From Quercus robur (Eukaryota; Streptophyta; Magnoliopsida; Fagales; Fagaceae): a DNA stretch of 64,000 bases. Under the pieces are notes generated by a model. It was not told the DNA's origin. It ran no database searches and worked only from the letters and a program-made list of their open reading frames with translations. The stretch spans positions 70,363,362 to 70,427,361 of the forward strand of contig NC_065535.1 of the NCBI RefSeq assembly GCF_932294415.1, written 5' to 3'. A program made the position numbers and the translations under genes. This document shows, in pieces, positions 23,504 to 35,131 of this stretch; the first letter of the stretch is position 1, and every line of letters begins with the position of its first letter.

Positions 23504-26500
23504 CAGTTGTCTAAACTTGGCAATTAAGACAAGGTTTTGCTACTAGTTAAAGGATGGCCATGTCGGTGATCAATATATCCTTGCCAAACAATATGAATTT
23601 CTTCCTATTTTTCCACATTGGGCAAAACTTAAAAGTCAACTTTCCAGTTAAATTTAACCATATGAATTTCTTACCTTTTGCCTACTATGATTTTTCAAAA
23701 ATTCTGCAAAAATGAGAGTTTTGTGCATTGAGCACAACTTTTTAATTGCATTGCTCAACATTGGTATAAACAGTGTTATCTTCTTCTAATGACAACTAAA
23801 TCTAACCATATAACATTTAAAGAATTGTAGCTAGTTTTATCTTTTTTCATTATATTACTCTCCAATAAGAATTGAAATACAGTATATTATAATGATTTAT
23901 TATAACTCTCAAGATAGTTTAGACATGTTTCTCAACAAAAAAAGAAGAAGATATTTTAGACATTAAATAAAATCATAGTGCAATATCTTCAGTAACTAGT
24001 AACTACTCATTTTGCCAAAAACTTTGTAATTCAAATATTACCGTTGAAAACATCAGAGTTTAAATACCCCCGCTTCCAATTGCCTACGTATAAAAAAATA
24101 TATGTACTAGTTTCAAGATGGACTTGGATCTCATCACTCCTCTCATTGGTCTAATATTTAACAACCACCAAAAAATAGTTTGTTACTGCTTATTGACAGT
24201 CTAAGACTAATCATAACAGAGCTATTGAAGATTCTCAACAAGCCGGAATTCATGGGAAAGGCACTAAGTTTGAAGATGTGGATAATGACTTGAATTTGAC
24301 ACGGTTTGGTGAATAGTTTTGCAAAATGCAAACTGTAGAATCAGAATAATTAAGTGAGGCGTGCTAGAGAGAATGCTTGTTTACAAAGTTCTTTTTCAAT
24401 GTAGTATCACCCAATTAAGTTTATCTTCATTCAAAATCTTCTTCCTTAGCAAAATCAGCTGCTTCCCCGAAGGAAACAAGGGCAAAGTCAAAAATATTCT
24501 ACTAAAGAAATGTTCATATATACTACTATAAGAAAACAAAAAACCAGTCCATTTTATGTGGTCTCCAACTACGCCATTATAGTGACACTGTTGCTCATCT
24601 TATCTAAAATGACCACAATCTGACAAAGTAAAGACCTTAAAATTTTACAACTTTACTGTATGCTTTCTTTTAAAGGGACATAATCCCAAGAAAGTATTGT
24701 TAAATATGCAAAGAGAACCTGAGAAGAGGTTGTTTCCATATAATCAATCACCTTTAGGCAAATCCCTTGATCATGCAGAACACATCTTGCCTACTCCATT
24801 ATAAACAAACTGGCATTTTGTGTATGATAAACATGCCTAAAATCTTATCCAAATGAGTAATGTTTATCGATAAAAAATTAAAAAATTCACTACTTTTTTC
24901 AAAATTTATTAATGCTATTAGTTGTGATTGCTACAATGATATTAAACGGATAAAATCTAAAGCTTCAAACAGTGCAATGTGCGGTATTTTGTAACTTTTA
25001 AAGTGCATACGTGGCTGGTTTTTAAGTGGGTAGTTTTCTTTACATGGCAACACAACCTTAATTGCAAGAAAAAACTTTTGCTATTATATATAGTATTAGA
25101 TTAATTCATTATGAAAAAATTGCAAAATTTTTTGTCAACAAACTTACAATATCCACAAAACATCTATTTGCCATATCAAACATTGAATCCACAAAAACGT
25201 CGTTGCTCTCCTAGTGTCATATACTTGAAGCATTTAATGAGGAATTCTTTTGAATACAATTTTTATGCCACAAGTTCACAACTTATGAGCCAACCATGAT
25301 ACATGTGGCTATAAGTGATGGAAAAAAAGAGACGGTTCTAAATGAAACTAAGAATTTACTAAATATAGTTGCATATGTCATTAAGTTGTATTAAAAGTTG
25401 TGACGAATGGTGTCAAAAAAGAACTAACATTTAATTTGAAGGTTGCACCAAACAATCCCTCAACACCACCTAGGATGCTAATCTATCACATTATTTGTGT
25501 CATTTTTTATAGTCAGAGAAGCATTGCGAGGAACTTGGCTTTGCTTAGAGTTCCAGGTGAGGTGGGGCATGTAGGTGGGACATAGAAGAAGATTAAAGAG
25601 AGGTTGGCAGAGCATAAAAAAGGTACTTGGACTCTTAACTCTCTAAGTAAATGACTTAAGCTCTTTGTCATAGTCAATCAATTGTGAAGCATCCGTGCAG
25701 CATCTCAGCCGTGGAAAAGATTTACTTTACATGTGTTGGGCAACTTTTGGCTACTTATAGCTAGGTATTGACTCGTATATGGAGTCCTATATCCTATGTA
25801 CACACCACACGTGTGTATTTACTATTTATGTGTAGATAGAGAGCTGAAGAGTAGAAAAACATATTATAGTGTGTTTACCAACAATAATTTCTTTTAGTAA
25901 TTTAGTTTATTTCTGAGTGCACTATGCCACAATTAACTTTTTTTGGTAAATAAGAAGCTTTCAATAAAAAGCTGACGAAGTAATAGCGAGAGGCTGAGGG
26001 CAACGGAATGGGAGCAAAAGATGAAATCAAAACTCAGACCAATTTACCTCAAAAATGTTGCCTTTGATAATGATTGATACACAGAGAGGGGTAGCAAGAG
26101 AGAGAGAGTTGATGACTGGAAACAAACTAATGAGCAAAGACTCTTGCTGAATGATAAGTGGAGCAGAGAGGTACACTGACAAAACTCTCTTTCAGCTTTA
26201 CAAATTTTCAAATCTATGTAAAATTTCTATCAATGAGAGGGAAAAAGAAATCGAAGAGTGCAAAAAATGAGTAAAATCTCTGGTCATTTTGTGTCAGTCA
26301 TGTTAACCATAACAAGCATCAGATAATGAATAGTGACATATGAGCAAAAAACAATGCAATTAAATTCATTCCACTCAAACACAAGCACAAAGCAGAACTA
26401 AAAACAACTTTCCCATCAAAAAAAAAAAAAAAAAACAAATTTGGCAACCGAAAGTATCCACTAAAAAGCAATAAACTTGAAAAACGATAAACTAGAATAC

Positions 26501-26710
26501 CCATTTGATAAAATATCATATATTTGTACATACACTTCTCTCCAGTCTCCACCAACCATCAACAGAGAATAGAGATTAATATTAAAAATAAAGAAAAACC
26601 CAAATAGAGAAAAGTAAAAAAAGAAAAAATCACAACAAAACCCCTAAACCTTAACTCTAATTTTTTGGCCAACTACTACTCTCAACTCTAATTTTTCTCT
26701 TCCTGAAAGC
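23504..26710. other. intergenic and 3' flank of the SMR-like gene
   Basis: No gene is supported. Short frames at 25111-25299 and 25400-25585 are unrecognised and lack context. On the minus strand, about 25990-26260 has a CT-rich leader-like stretch followed by GAGGTAAAT, which could be a leader exon and donor, but nothing coding follows that I can identify. Confidence 0.45.
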
Positions 26711-27013
26711 TCAATTAGCTTTCTCAACATGGCTTCTGAAAACTGTGTCCAAATCAGGAGGAGTAAAGAACACCCTCACATCATTAAAATGACATCTTGG
26801 TGTAGTTCTGCGCTTCCTTGGTGCTGGTGGGCAAGGCAATATCTCTGGTATTCTTGCTGCTTTAGCTGTTGGAGTTGTGGCACATGAACCTTCATCATCA
26901 TCAACAAAAACATCTGGGCTCTCTTTCCCTCTGGATTTTGTACTTATAGGCTTCAAAGCTCTTACTAGGCCTACTAGCCCTCCTTCCACTTGTGGCTTCT
27001 TTGAAAAACCCAT
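26711..27013 (-). CDS. SMR6: SIAMESE-RELATED cyclin-dependent kinase inhibitor, SMR6-like
   Basis: This is an intronless frame of 100 codons. SMR proteins are small plant inhibitors of cyclin-CDK complexes that stop mitosis and favour endoreduplication or growth arrest, and they act in the nucleus. Visible features: N-terminal MGFSKK, as in SMR6-type members; a LKPIS segment at residues 20-24; ATTPTA at 45-50; the family core RIPEILPCPPAPRKRR at about 54-69; and the C-terminal RVFFTPPDLDTVF at about 80-92, resembling the cyclin-binding region shared with KRP inhibitors. The RKRR run could serve nuclear import. Length is normal for the family. The subgroup (SMR6 against a close relative) is from memory. 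The upstream leader on the minus strand is CT-rich. Confidence 0.88.
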   Translation of the reverse strand: MGFSKKPQVEGGLVGLVRALKPISTKSRGKESPDVFVDDDEGSCATTPTAKAARIPEILPCPPAPRKRRTTPRCHFNDVRVFFTPPDLDTVFRSHVEKAN

Positions 27014-27480
27014 CTCTTTAAGAATCCAAACTCAAAATAAAAACAAAAAAAACAAAACCCTTTGAACTGAAACTGAATCAAACCCAATAAAGGAAACGCC
27101 TTTATGTTTTGATATAAAAAAAAAAAAAAAAAAAACAAACCCAGAACAGAACAAACCAAAGTGAAGAGAAAGACGGGGTTTTTTTGTTTGTTTTGATCTG
27201 AATACTAGGAGAATCAGATTGATTCAAAAGAAAATAAAAGATGGGATTTTTGTTGATCAGATGAGAGAATCAGAACAAACCAAGAGAACTAGTTAAAAAG
27301 CAAAGATAAACAAACTTGTTTTGAGAATCAAATTGGAAAGAGAGTTTTAGCAGAGAAGAGAATAAAAGAAAAGGGTCTTTCTTTTGTGTGTGAGAGAGAG
27401 AAAGAGAGAGAGAGTTTTAGTGGGAAAATAATAATAGAGAAGAGAGAGCTTGTGTTTGGAGCAAAAGATGTTCATAAATA
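27014..27480 (-). promoter_or_regulatory. 5' leader and proximal promoter of the SMR6-like gene
   Basis: Upstream of the start codon, read on the minus strand, the sequence is rich in CT microsatellite (complement of GA repeats at about 27390-27415 and 27437-27447), typical of plant 5' leaders. An 18- to 20-A run lies near 27117-27135. No unambiguous TATA box was placed. Confidence 0.4.
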
Positions 27481-27610
27481 TTTTGATTTTGAGTGTGAAA
27501 GTGAAGCAAACCCGTGGGCTTAAGCCATTTCTATGAATGGAAAGAAAGAAAGAAAAATTATATTATATATATATTGTAATTAATAAATAAAGAGCAAAAA
27601 GAGAAAAAGG

Positions 27611-27712
27611 GCTGCCCGTAAATTTCACGGGCAGCAGAAACCGAGTGAAGAGTTTTGGGGATTTTGGCGCCAAAATTGGGGGTTTTAGTTGGCAACGGCT
27701 CTTTTTCCCGCC
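27611..27712. promoter_or_regulatory. E2F-type palindrome, MSA core and second E2F-type site upstream of the SMR6-like gene
   Basis: Sites in order: inverted repeat GCTGCCCGT/ACGGGCAGC (27611-27619, 27627-27635); a 16-bp perfect palindrome ATTTTGGCGCCAAAAT (27661-27676) matching the E2F consensus in both orientations; GGCAACGGCT (27691-27700) with the AACGG core of mitosis-specific MSA/MYB3R elements; and TTTCCCGCC (27704-27712), a further E2F-type site. The cluster lies about 0.65-0.7 kb upstream of the minus-strand SMR6-like start. Whether it drives that gene is inference; no + strand gene is visible to its right. Confidence 0.6.
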
Positions 27713-30700
27713 ATGTTTTATATATATATATTTTTTGTTGGGTTTCCGATTATACCCCTTTTCTTTGACAATTATTTTTGGGAATTGTGCTCTGCCATTA
27801 TCTGGCACAATCACCGGCACATCGGTGAAAGCATATCTGAAAGTGACGTCGTTTTGTGCACGAGCTTGGGCTAATCTTTTTTGTTTGATGTTGTTTTTTG
27901 AATGGGCCTAATCTTATTTAAGGCCCATTTCTCCATGTCAGCTCTGTGGGACTTTACTTCTTGGTACATTTTGATGTGGTGAAAAATTTAGCTTACTATT
28001 TCCTTTTTACCGCAAAAGCTTGGTAAGGATAAAATTTAGATACAATTATTTATATGCATTTTTTATTTGCTTAAAATATAGTTCTTAGATTCAGTAGCTT
28101 AATTTTTTTAATTAAATATAATCATATGATTATATTGTCCAATAAATCATATGATTGAATTTAATTGTCATTGAAAAAGATGCCGTAGTTTTCTTGTTAT
28201 GGTAAATACAAATAGATTTAAACTTATAGCATATTTAAATTTAGATTCCTTATTCAATGATAATGGATAATATTGTTCAGTAAATTGGTGAATGAACCTA
28301 AGGTATATCACCAATATAACTTTACTTTGAGTTTTACAATTTTGGATAGGAATGTGAAAATTTGGCTGAAATTTTGTCAGTCTTTGGGCTAATAAGTCAG
28401 GTTTAAAATGGCACTGATGGAATAATGGCAGAGCTGATTTTAGACTGGACTGGATAACTGGGCCTCTGACAGTAAATTATATAATAAGGTTATTCTTTGC
28501 AGGGTAATTGCTAATTTGCTAGCCCGTCATGACTAACTTAATGCATGCTGAACCAGTTCCTAGGATCCACAAAAGAGTGCCCATTGCCCAACAAGAAATA
28601 AACTCACAAAGGGTTGCATAGAATTTGGAATCCAATTTATTGACTGCACCGCTGAGTCTGTAAGAGAGTGAATAGTGAATTTATTGCAGGAGTAATAATT
28701 CATTGAGTTTGTGTTTGATTCAATAAGAAAAGAAAAAAAACTTCGACAGAATCCAAGAATAGTAGCAGTGACAAAGACTGTTTTGTTTTTTTTTTTTAAC
28801 AGGAACTAAAATATGAACCATATTTAAGAGCCTCACATAGGATCTTCTCATAATATAATGGAGAATGTACTAAGATTTAAAATTCACTAAAAAAGATTTG
28901 GTAGCTTAGGCATTCATGCGACAGAGTAGGTGAATTATAAGCGTTTGTATCTGCATATTCATCAAATTTTAAAGGTACTACTATAATTTAATAAATGAAA
29001 GTAACAGTTTCTAAGATTGAAAACCATTAAAACTTTTAGCAGTTTATGAAACATGCTTAGAAAAAAATCAAATAAAAGGTGCACATATTGATGGAGGGTA
29101 CACATCAATGAGGTAAGGTAAGGTAAGGTTGCATTCTACTTTAGAATCTTAAATGGACTTTTTATTCCCGAAAGTAAGCAAAAGAGCTCTATGCTGAAAT
29201 AAGCAATGACTTAAGGATTAGTATTTTTAACTTATTTGTTTATGTATATTATTTCAAAATTTCAGCATATATATATATTTTAATTACAACACCATATTAT
29301 TTGTAAACATTAACAAATAAGGCCATCAAAAAAAAAAAAAACATTAACAAATAAGTTTTCAATAAAAAAAGTTAATTCAAATAAACATAACTATATATAA
29401 AATTATAAAATATTTCAGAAATGTCATTAATACCTCATCTCTTCACACGACACACATAAATAATAAATCTAATAATGTATATGCATTTATTATACTTTCA
29501 TAATATTCTATAATTACCTCCATATAAAATAGACCTCACTTATAGATAGTGCATTTAAGATTTTCATAAGTGAGAAAGGCATAGGACATGCATGAGAGAA
29601 TTTCTCAACCAAAAGTCATCTATTCAATCATCCTTCACCAGATATGTCAGCAAAAATACACACTTATTATACGGCAGAAAAGAGCGTTATATTTGTGCAG
29701 CACGGCATGTTCACCTCACAAATGACAAACACTCTGACCTCATTAGATCTCTCTACGTGGCCCCCCCCAACCTAGTTGTTCTAGTGTGGGGCCCACTTGA
29801 CCAAAGCACAGGTGTGTGGGTCCAAGGGCGGCTCTGGCATCCCCAGCCACCCAATAGGAAGCCAAATCTGAAATCAGTGCTGACATGGTACCCACGTAGA
29901 TGATTAGACAGAATATTTCCAGCGACGACGAAACCAAGCTGGTGTAATTGTGAGTAGTGTACATTGTTTTCATTAAACAACTCGTTACTTTACAGAGACT
30001 ACTCATAATCGTATGAGTATAAGTTGTGAAATTAGATGTGTGATGTATCGGGTCCTAATTAGGCTGTCATTTAAAATAATTGAATCAGATGGATATCTAT
30101 CAACTCAGGTGGGTCTCATCATCTGGACTGGGCACACAAAAAACCAGCTCCAATTGCTGTCCATAGAAACCGGTGCCCATTTAGCCCACCAATGTATTTC
30201 AGCCTCTCCTTTTTCTATCTTGGACGGTGCTATGTGAAAATAACCCGTCACAAGTTTATATACAGTTCTGAGAGAATCATGATCCTTGAACCTTGATCGT
30301 TGTCACCAGTTACACTTGTAATCGCTGTAGAGTTTTTTATCAGGTTGGGGCCACAACTCAGCCAACTTTTGTTTGGGCAAGCAAGTACATTCAAACCAAC
30401 CCATTGAATGCAAATATCTTAAGTTGCAAATTTTCTCACCCTCTCTTTTCGCAAAATTTTCACTATTGTTGAGTATTGTTAAAGATAAATAAAGAAAGTA
30501 ACGTAAATAATAGTAGATCTAAATAAGAATCAATAACTTATAAAATCAACTCAATGAATTAGTCTAATGATTCAAAAAACACGAGGTATTAGTTTCAAAA
30601 CTCGTAGCAAATCTTCTTGAAATCATTTCTAAAGGATTTTCCCTTATAATTTAGTAGACGACTACCCGAGAGAGTAATTAAGCTCAAAAAGAGTTTTGAT

Positions 30701-32868
30701 CACCCATTTTTATAAAGAATAATTATAGTAATAAATAGATAAATAAATCAATAATTCTGAAAAATAGTACGGAAATAACCCACTATATGTCACACAAAGA
30801 GAATCATGGTCCCCTTATCATGGACCATGGTCACCAAGTTATATGTTATTGGAGAGTTTCTTATCACGTAGGGGCCTGGGGACTCAACTAAGCCAACTTT
30901 ATTTTTTGGTGCAAGGACATCCAAAACTACTTTTGAATTTGAATTAGATTATAAGTATATAGGGGTAGTGAGTTCTTACCAAATATTGTGACACTAAAGC
31001 CTATTGATTTGAGTTTAGATAATGACATGAAAACCATGCGTCCCGTTTTTCCTTTCTCTAGAAAATGAAAGTTTTGGGTCAAATGCAAATGAGGAATGTA
31101 AACAGAGAAGTAGCTCAACAGAACCCGATTTTATAATAATTTTTCTTGAAAAATGCTAAAGCCAAAAATTATTTTATAAACTTTTTTATAAATTACTGAT
31201 GTAGTAAGTGATAATTGGTAAGTAAAAAATGGTATTAGTGCTAGGCTCTAATGAAAACTAGTAAAAATTTATCACATTAATTATTTGTAAAAATATTATA
31301 AAATAATTTGTAATTGAAGTATTAATTTTCTTTTTTGAGGATAATATGTTACAGTATAATTTATTTGATTGGAGGGACAGAATAAATAACAAGAAGGTAT
31401 AATCTAATATTCAAATGAGGATTATCAAAGGTAACAAAACTCTGCCTCAAGGTAGCCCCTTTCAATGCAAGAGTGTGTCTATCCGCATAGGGGTTAGCTT
31501 CCTAGAAACAGTGCCTAATTTTCACCCATGAAATTTCCAGAAGCTTGAATGCGTGATTTCAGAAAAATTAATTGGAAATTTTTTTTGTTAATTAGTTAAT
31601 TAAGTTGTGTTTATTTTGATGTAAAAAAAATTATGTGTTTAACTACGTTCATGAAAATATTCTGGAAAACAAATTCAAATATTTGACTTCTACAAAAGAA
31701 GAAGGGGATCTTAACATTCCAAAATCAAACCAACCCCATAAAATCACTAAAAACATTAGCTCAAATCAAACCTCATTGATCAAGCCAAAACTAAGAAATC
31801 ACAAAATCGACTGAAATCAAACCCAGTAAATAACTAAACCAATTATTCAAATTCATAGAGTCGATCTCCATCTCGATCATGTATGCGGTAGTTGAATGAT
31901 CTACAATGCCTAAAAACTTGCCATGATACCACCATGAGCCCCTTAGAGCCACTATCAACTAGGTCAAGTGAGAGAGGTTAGATCTTGAGAGAGAGAGAGA
32001 GTGAGAGAGAGAGAGAGAGAGAGATGAGTGTCTCATTCCAAACTAGAGGGAGGTCAGTGCAATTTTCCCTCATAATAAATACTTATTAATAACTACCATA
32101 ATGATCAATTTTCATTTTAAAAAAAGAGAGAAGATCCTATAAATATGTTCATCAAACTTTCTCATATATTACACGGGCTACCGACTAGTAACATATAACA
32201 TAATATTCTTTTATCTTCTTCTTCTTATATATAATTTTAAACTTCTTCTAATGTTGTAACATAAATATTTGAAAGTTCATATTTTCCACGTCTCCCTCCC
32301 CCACTATCGATCTATCTTTAAAAAAAATCACCACCTTTTTAGAAAAGTTACTTATTACTAAAAAAAATCTCATTAAATTGGATTTGATTTCTTCAAAAAA
32401 ATTCTAATTTAATTAGGTAAGTTCTATTTTATAAATTAGTAAAGGACCTACGTGATGCATGGATAATGCTTTAAATTGTCATGTAAGAGATTATATAAAA
32501 TGTTTAAAATATGTCAAAGAAATAACATGAAGTAATGTCGGGAAAACATGAATAGGTTTTTATTGAATTAACGTAATATGAAATTAAGGGGATAAATATA
32601 TATATTTTTTTTAATTTCAAGAGAATAGAGAAATAGAGTATGTCATAGGAATTAGTTGAAGTAACAAAATCATCATGAAAAGTGAAGTGCAATTAAAGGA
32701 TTAAAGAATAACATAGGAATATTGTAATTTAAGTAATGATAAAAACATTTTAATCTATTCCATATTATTGATGTTTATTATATGGTGTAATCGTGCCACA
32801 TAGTAAAACCTCATGGTCTCTCACGTGAGATTTTTGCTTTCTTATTTAAAAAACATAACCATATATAT
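27713..32868. other. intergenic, no supported gene
   Basis: AT-rich except for a GC-richer patch at about 29740-29900, which has two ACGT cores (CTACGTGGC near 29753 and CCCACGTAG near 29891) and a CCAAT, and could be a promoter fragment. There is a pentamer repeat of AAGGT at about 29110-29128 and a GA microsatellite at 31987-32024. No coding frame is convincing. Confidence 0.45.
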
Positions 32869-33650
32869 TGTAGGGGTAAAGGCCCAAAGGCCCAAAATCA
32901 TACAATGGGCCTTGAGCCCCATACAAGATAGTCAACCATGTCCGAGGAGAGGACGTGGATACCAAAAGGGGTCTTAGTCCAGTTCTCATAGGCCTGAAGT
33001 CACTTAAAGGGCAGTCTGAGAAGAAATGTCTCCTCGAACATGACGAGTAGGGCTCAACATGCACTCTGCCTGCTAAAAGGATTCACCCCAACGAACACTA
33101 GTAACAAGGACAAGTCCTACAGACTCGTGGCAAAGAAGGAAATGAAATATGCCCAAGGAGAGGCTGCAGCTGCCACATTAAATACGTTGCAGCTACTTTT
33201 CTGGCCACATTAATGTGGAAAAGACCTGTGAACAGTACTTCATTGGCTACCACAACTTACAGAAAGGTGGAAGGGGTATCCGATGGGACAAGCACTCAAG
33301 TGGAAGTCTAGATAATCAACATGTGTAAGGCCACGATGGCTTCAAGGAGGCTATATAAGAAAGGGAGTCCTCATGAGGAAGGGGATCGGAAAAAAGGGAG
33401 AAAAACAGAAAAAGAAATGGAAAACTTAAAGTAAGAACCAGCAAATATCTATCTCATCTCCTCGGACTGAGAATGTATGGACATTAACAGGATTTTCTTA
33501 TGTCAAAGTGTTTCGTAGCCCAACCTTTGCCTCTATCTACTTCGCTAAGGCCCGGTTCTATAACCCATTCTCTACAAATTCATTGTTTCAGGGCCCCTTG
33601 TGCCAGGATCCCATACTTGTTGGGCTTGGGCCACAAATTGAGACCCTACA
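32869..33650 (+). mobile_element. solo LTR of a retrotransposon, 782 bp
   Basis: The segment begins TGTAGGG and ends CCCTACA, the TG...CA inverted ends of an LTR, and is much richer in GC than its flanks. Left flank TATAT (32864-32868) and right flank AATAT (33651-33655) agree at four of five bases, consistent with a decayed 5-bp target duplication. A TATA-like CTATATAAG lies at 33351-33359. No internal region or second LTR adjoins, so it is a solo LTR left by LTR-LTR recombination. Family (Ty3/gypsy or copia) cannot be told from the LTR alone. Confidence 0.7.
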
Positions 33651-35090
33651 AATATATTAGTGCACACCTATAAATAATTAATATGTGCATTTAACTATGG
33701 ACACATTCAATGAACTAAAATTTTGACATGTATGGAATCTTTGTTGAGGTGGAAGCCTAAATTAAGAACGTGTCATTTGGCAAAACCTCATGCACTCCTA
33801 CATGAGGTCTTTGCTTTTATATCCACTAATAATGTGTAACCTCATGCATATGTACGAGTACGACTAAAACAATCACAATTGCACAATTCAAATTATACAT
33901 TTTTTTGAGAAGAGGCTTAAATTATACATGTATTAACTTACACTTTTTTTAAACCATACATTTCTAAAATATGTAATGATTTCTCATTATATATATATAT
34001 ATATATATATATAATTTAAACTCTTCGGTTTTTGCATCCAATAATTCACTTACAACAAAAATTAAAAAAATTAAGAAGACACGTAGTATAAAATTGGACT
34101 CCAATTGAAATCCAATTTAGAATCTAATTGGATTTGGACACTTCAATTTTTACACTAAATAATTCACTTGGCACAAAAATTAAAAATTAGATGGGACATG
34201 TGGCGTAAAATTGAGAATCCAATCGAAATTTAATTGAATTTTCTTTGAGTTTTGACTTTTAATATATATATATATATATTGATTGATTTTCTAATTTCAC
34301 TTTTGTTTTTTAATTCTTATTAACTTTTTGTTGACTCTATAAAGTTGTTACCGCTTTTTAAAACCCAAATTTTTCCACATTATCATTCAAATATATGTCT
34401 TTTTTATAAAAAAATTTTAATTTTTAAAGTTATAAATAATCATAAAATAATTCATAACCTTTTTGGATTAAGCAACCAAATACTAAATTCTCGTTATCAT
34501 TGTAATGTATATATATATATATAGTTTTTATTCTTCTTTTTGGATAAAACAACCCATCACTATGAAAATTATCACATAGTTAGAGTTGATATTCTCTACA
34601 CAAATTCTAAATAAATTAGGAAAGTTCTATTAAAAAAAACGCTAATTTAATTATTGTTATTAATCTGATTAAAACTTGATAAAAGTTTCATTTATAGGAA
34701 AAAAAAAATTTTATCAAGAGTTTCAAAATGATTTGTTTCATTACTTATTTTAAGTAATTTTATAATCTATTATTATATTTTTTTTCATTATTTATTATTT
34801 CATTATCATGATTCATGCATGCTTGCACTATATGACTTAGTCAATTTTCTTTTGTCAATTGTCATGTAACTTAAAATTATTTTATTTCATTATCTATTTT
34901 TTATTCAAAATTTATTTTATTATTGAAATATTTTATATCATGTAACTTAAAATATTTTATATTTTATATTTTACATAACACTAGTTATAATAAGTTGGTA
35001 GAATAGAATAACTGTCAAGGTGATCATCCTATCAAAATCCATAAACAATGAAATATTAAATACCCAAAAATTGCATAATTCTTTTTTACT

Positions 35091-35131
<41 letters not shown>

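Noticed and set aside
29592..29903. 103-codon + strand frame in a GC-richer patch
   Set aside because: No recognisable domain and an overlapping minus-strand frame of similar length; the patch reads better as promoter-like or repeat DNA.
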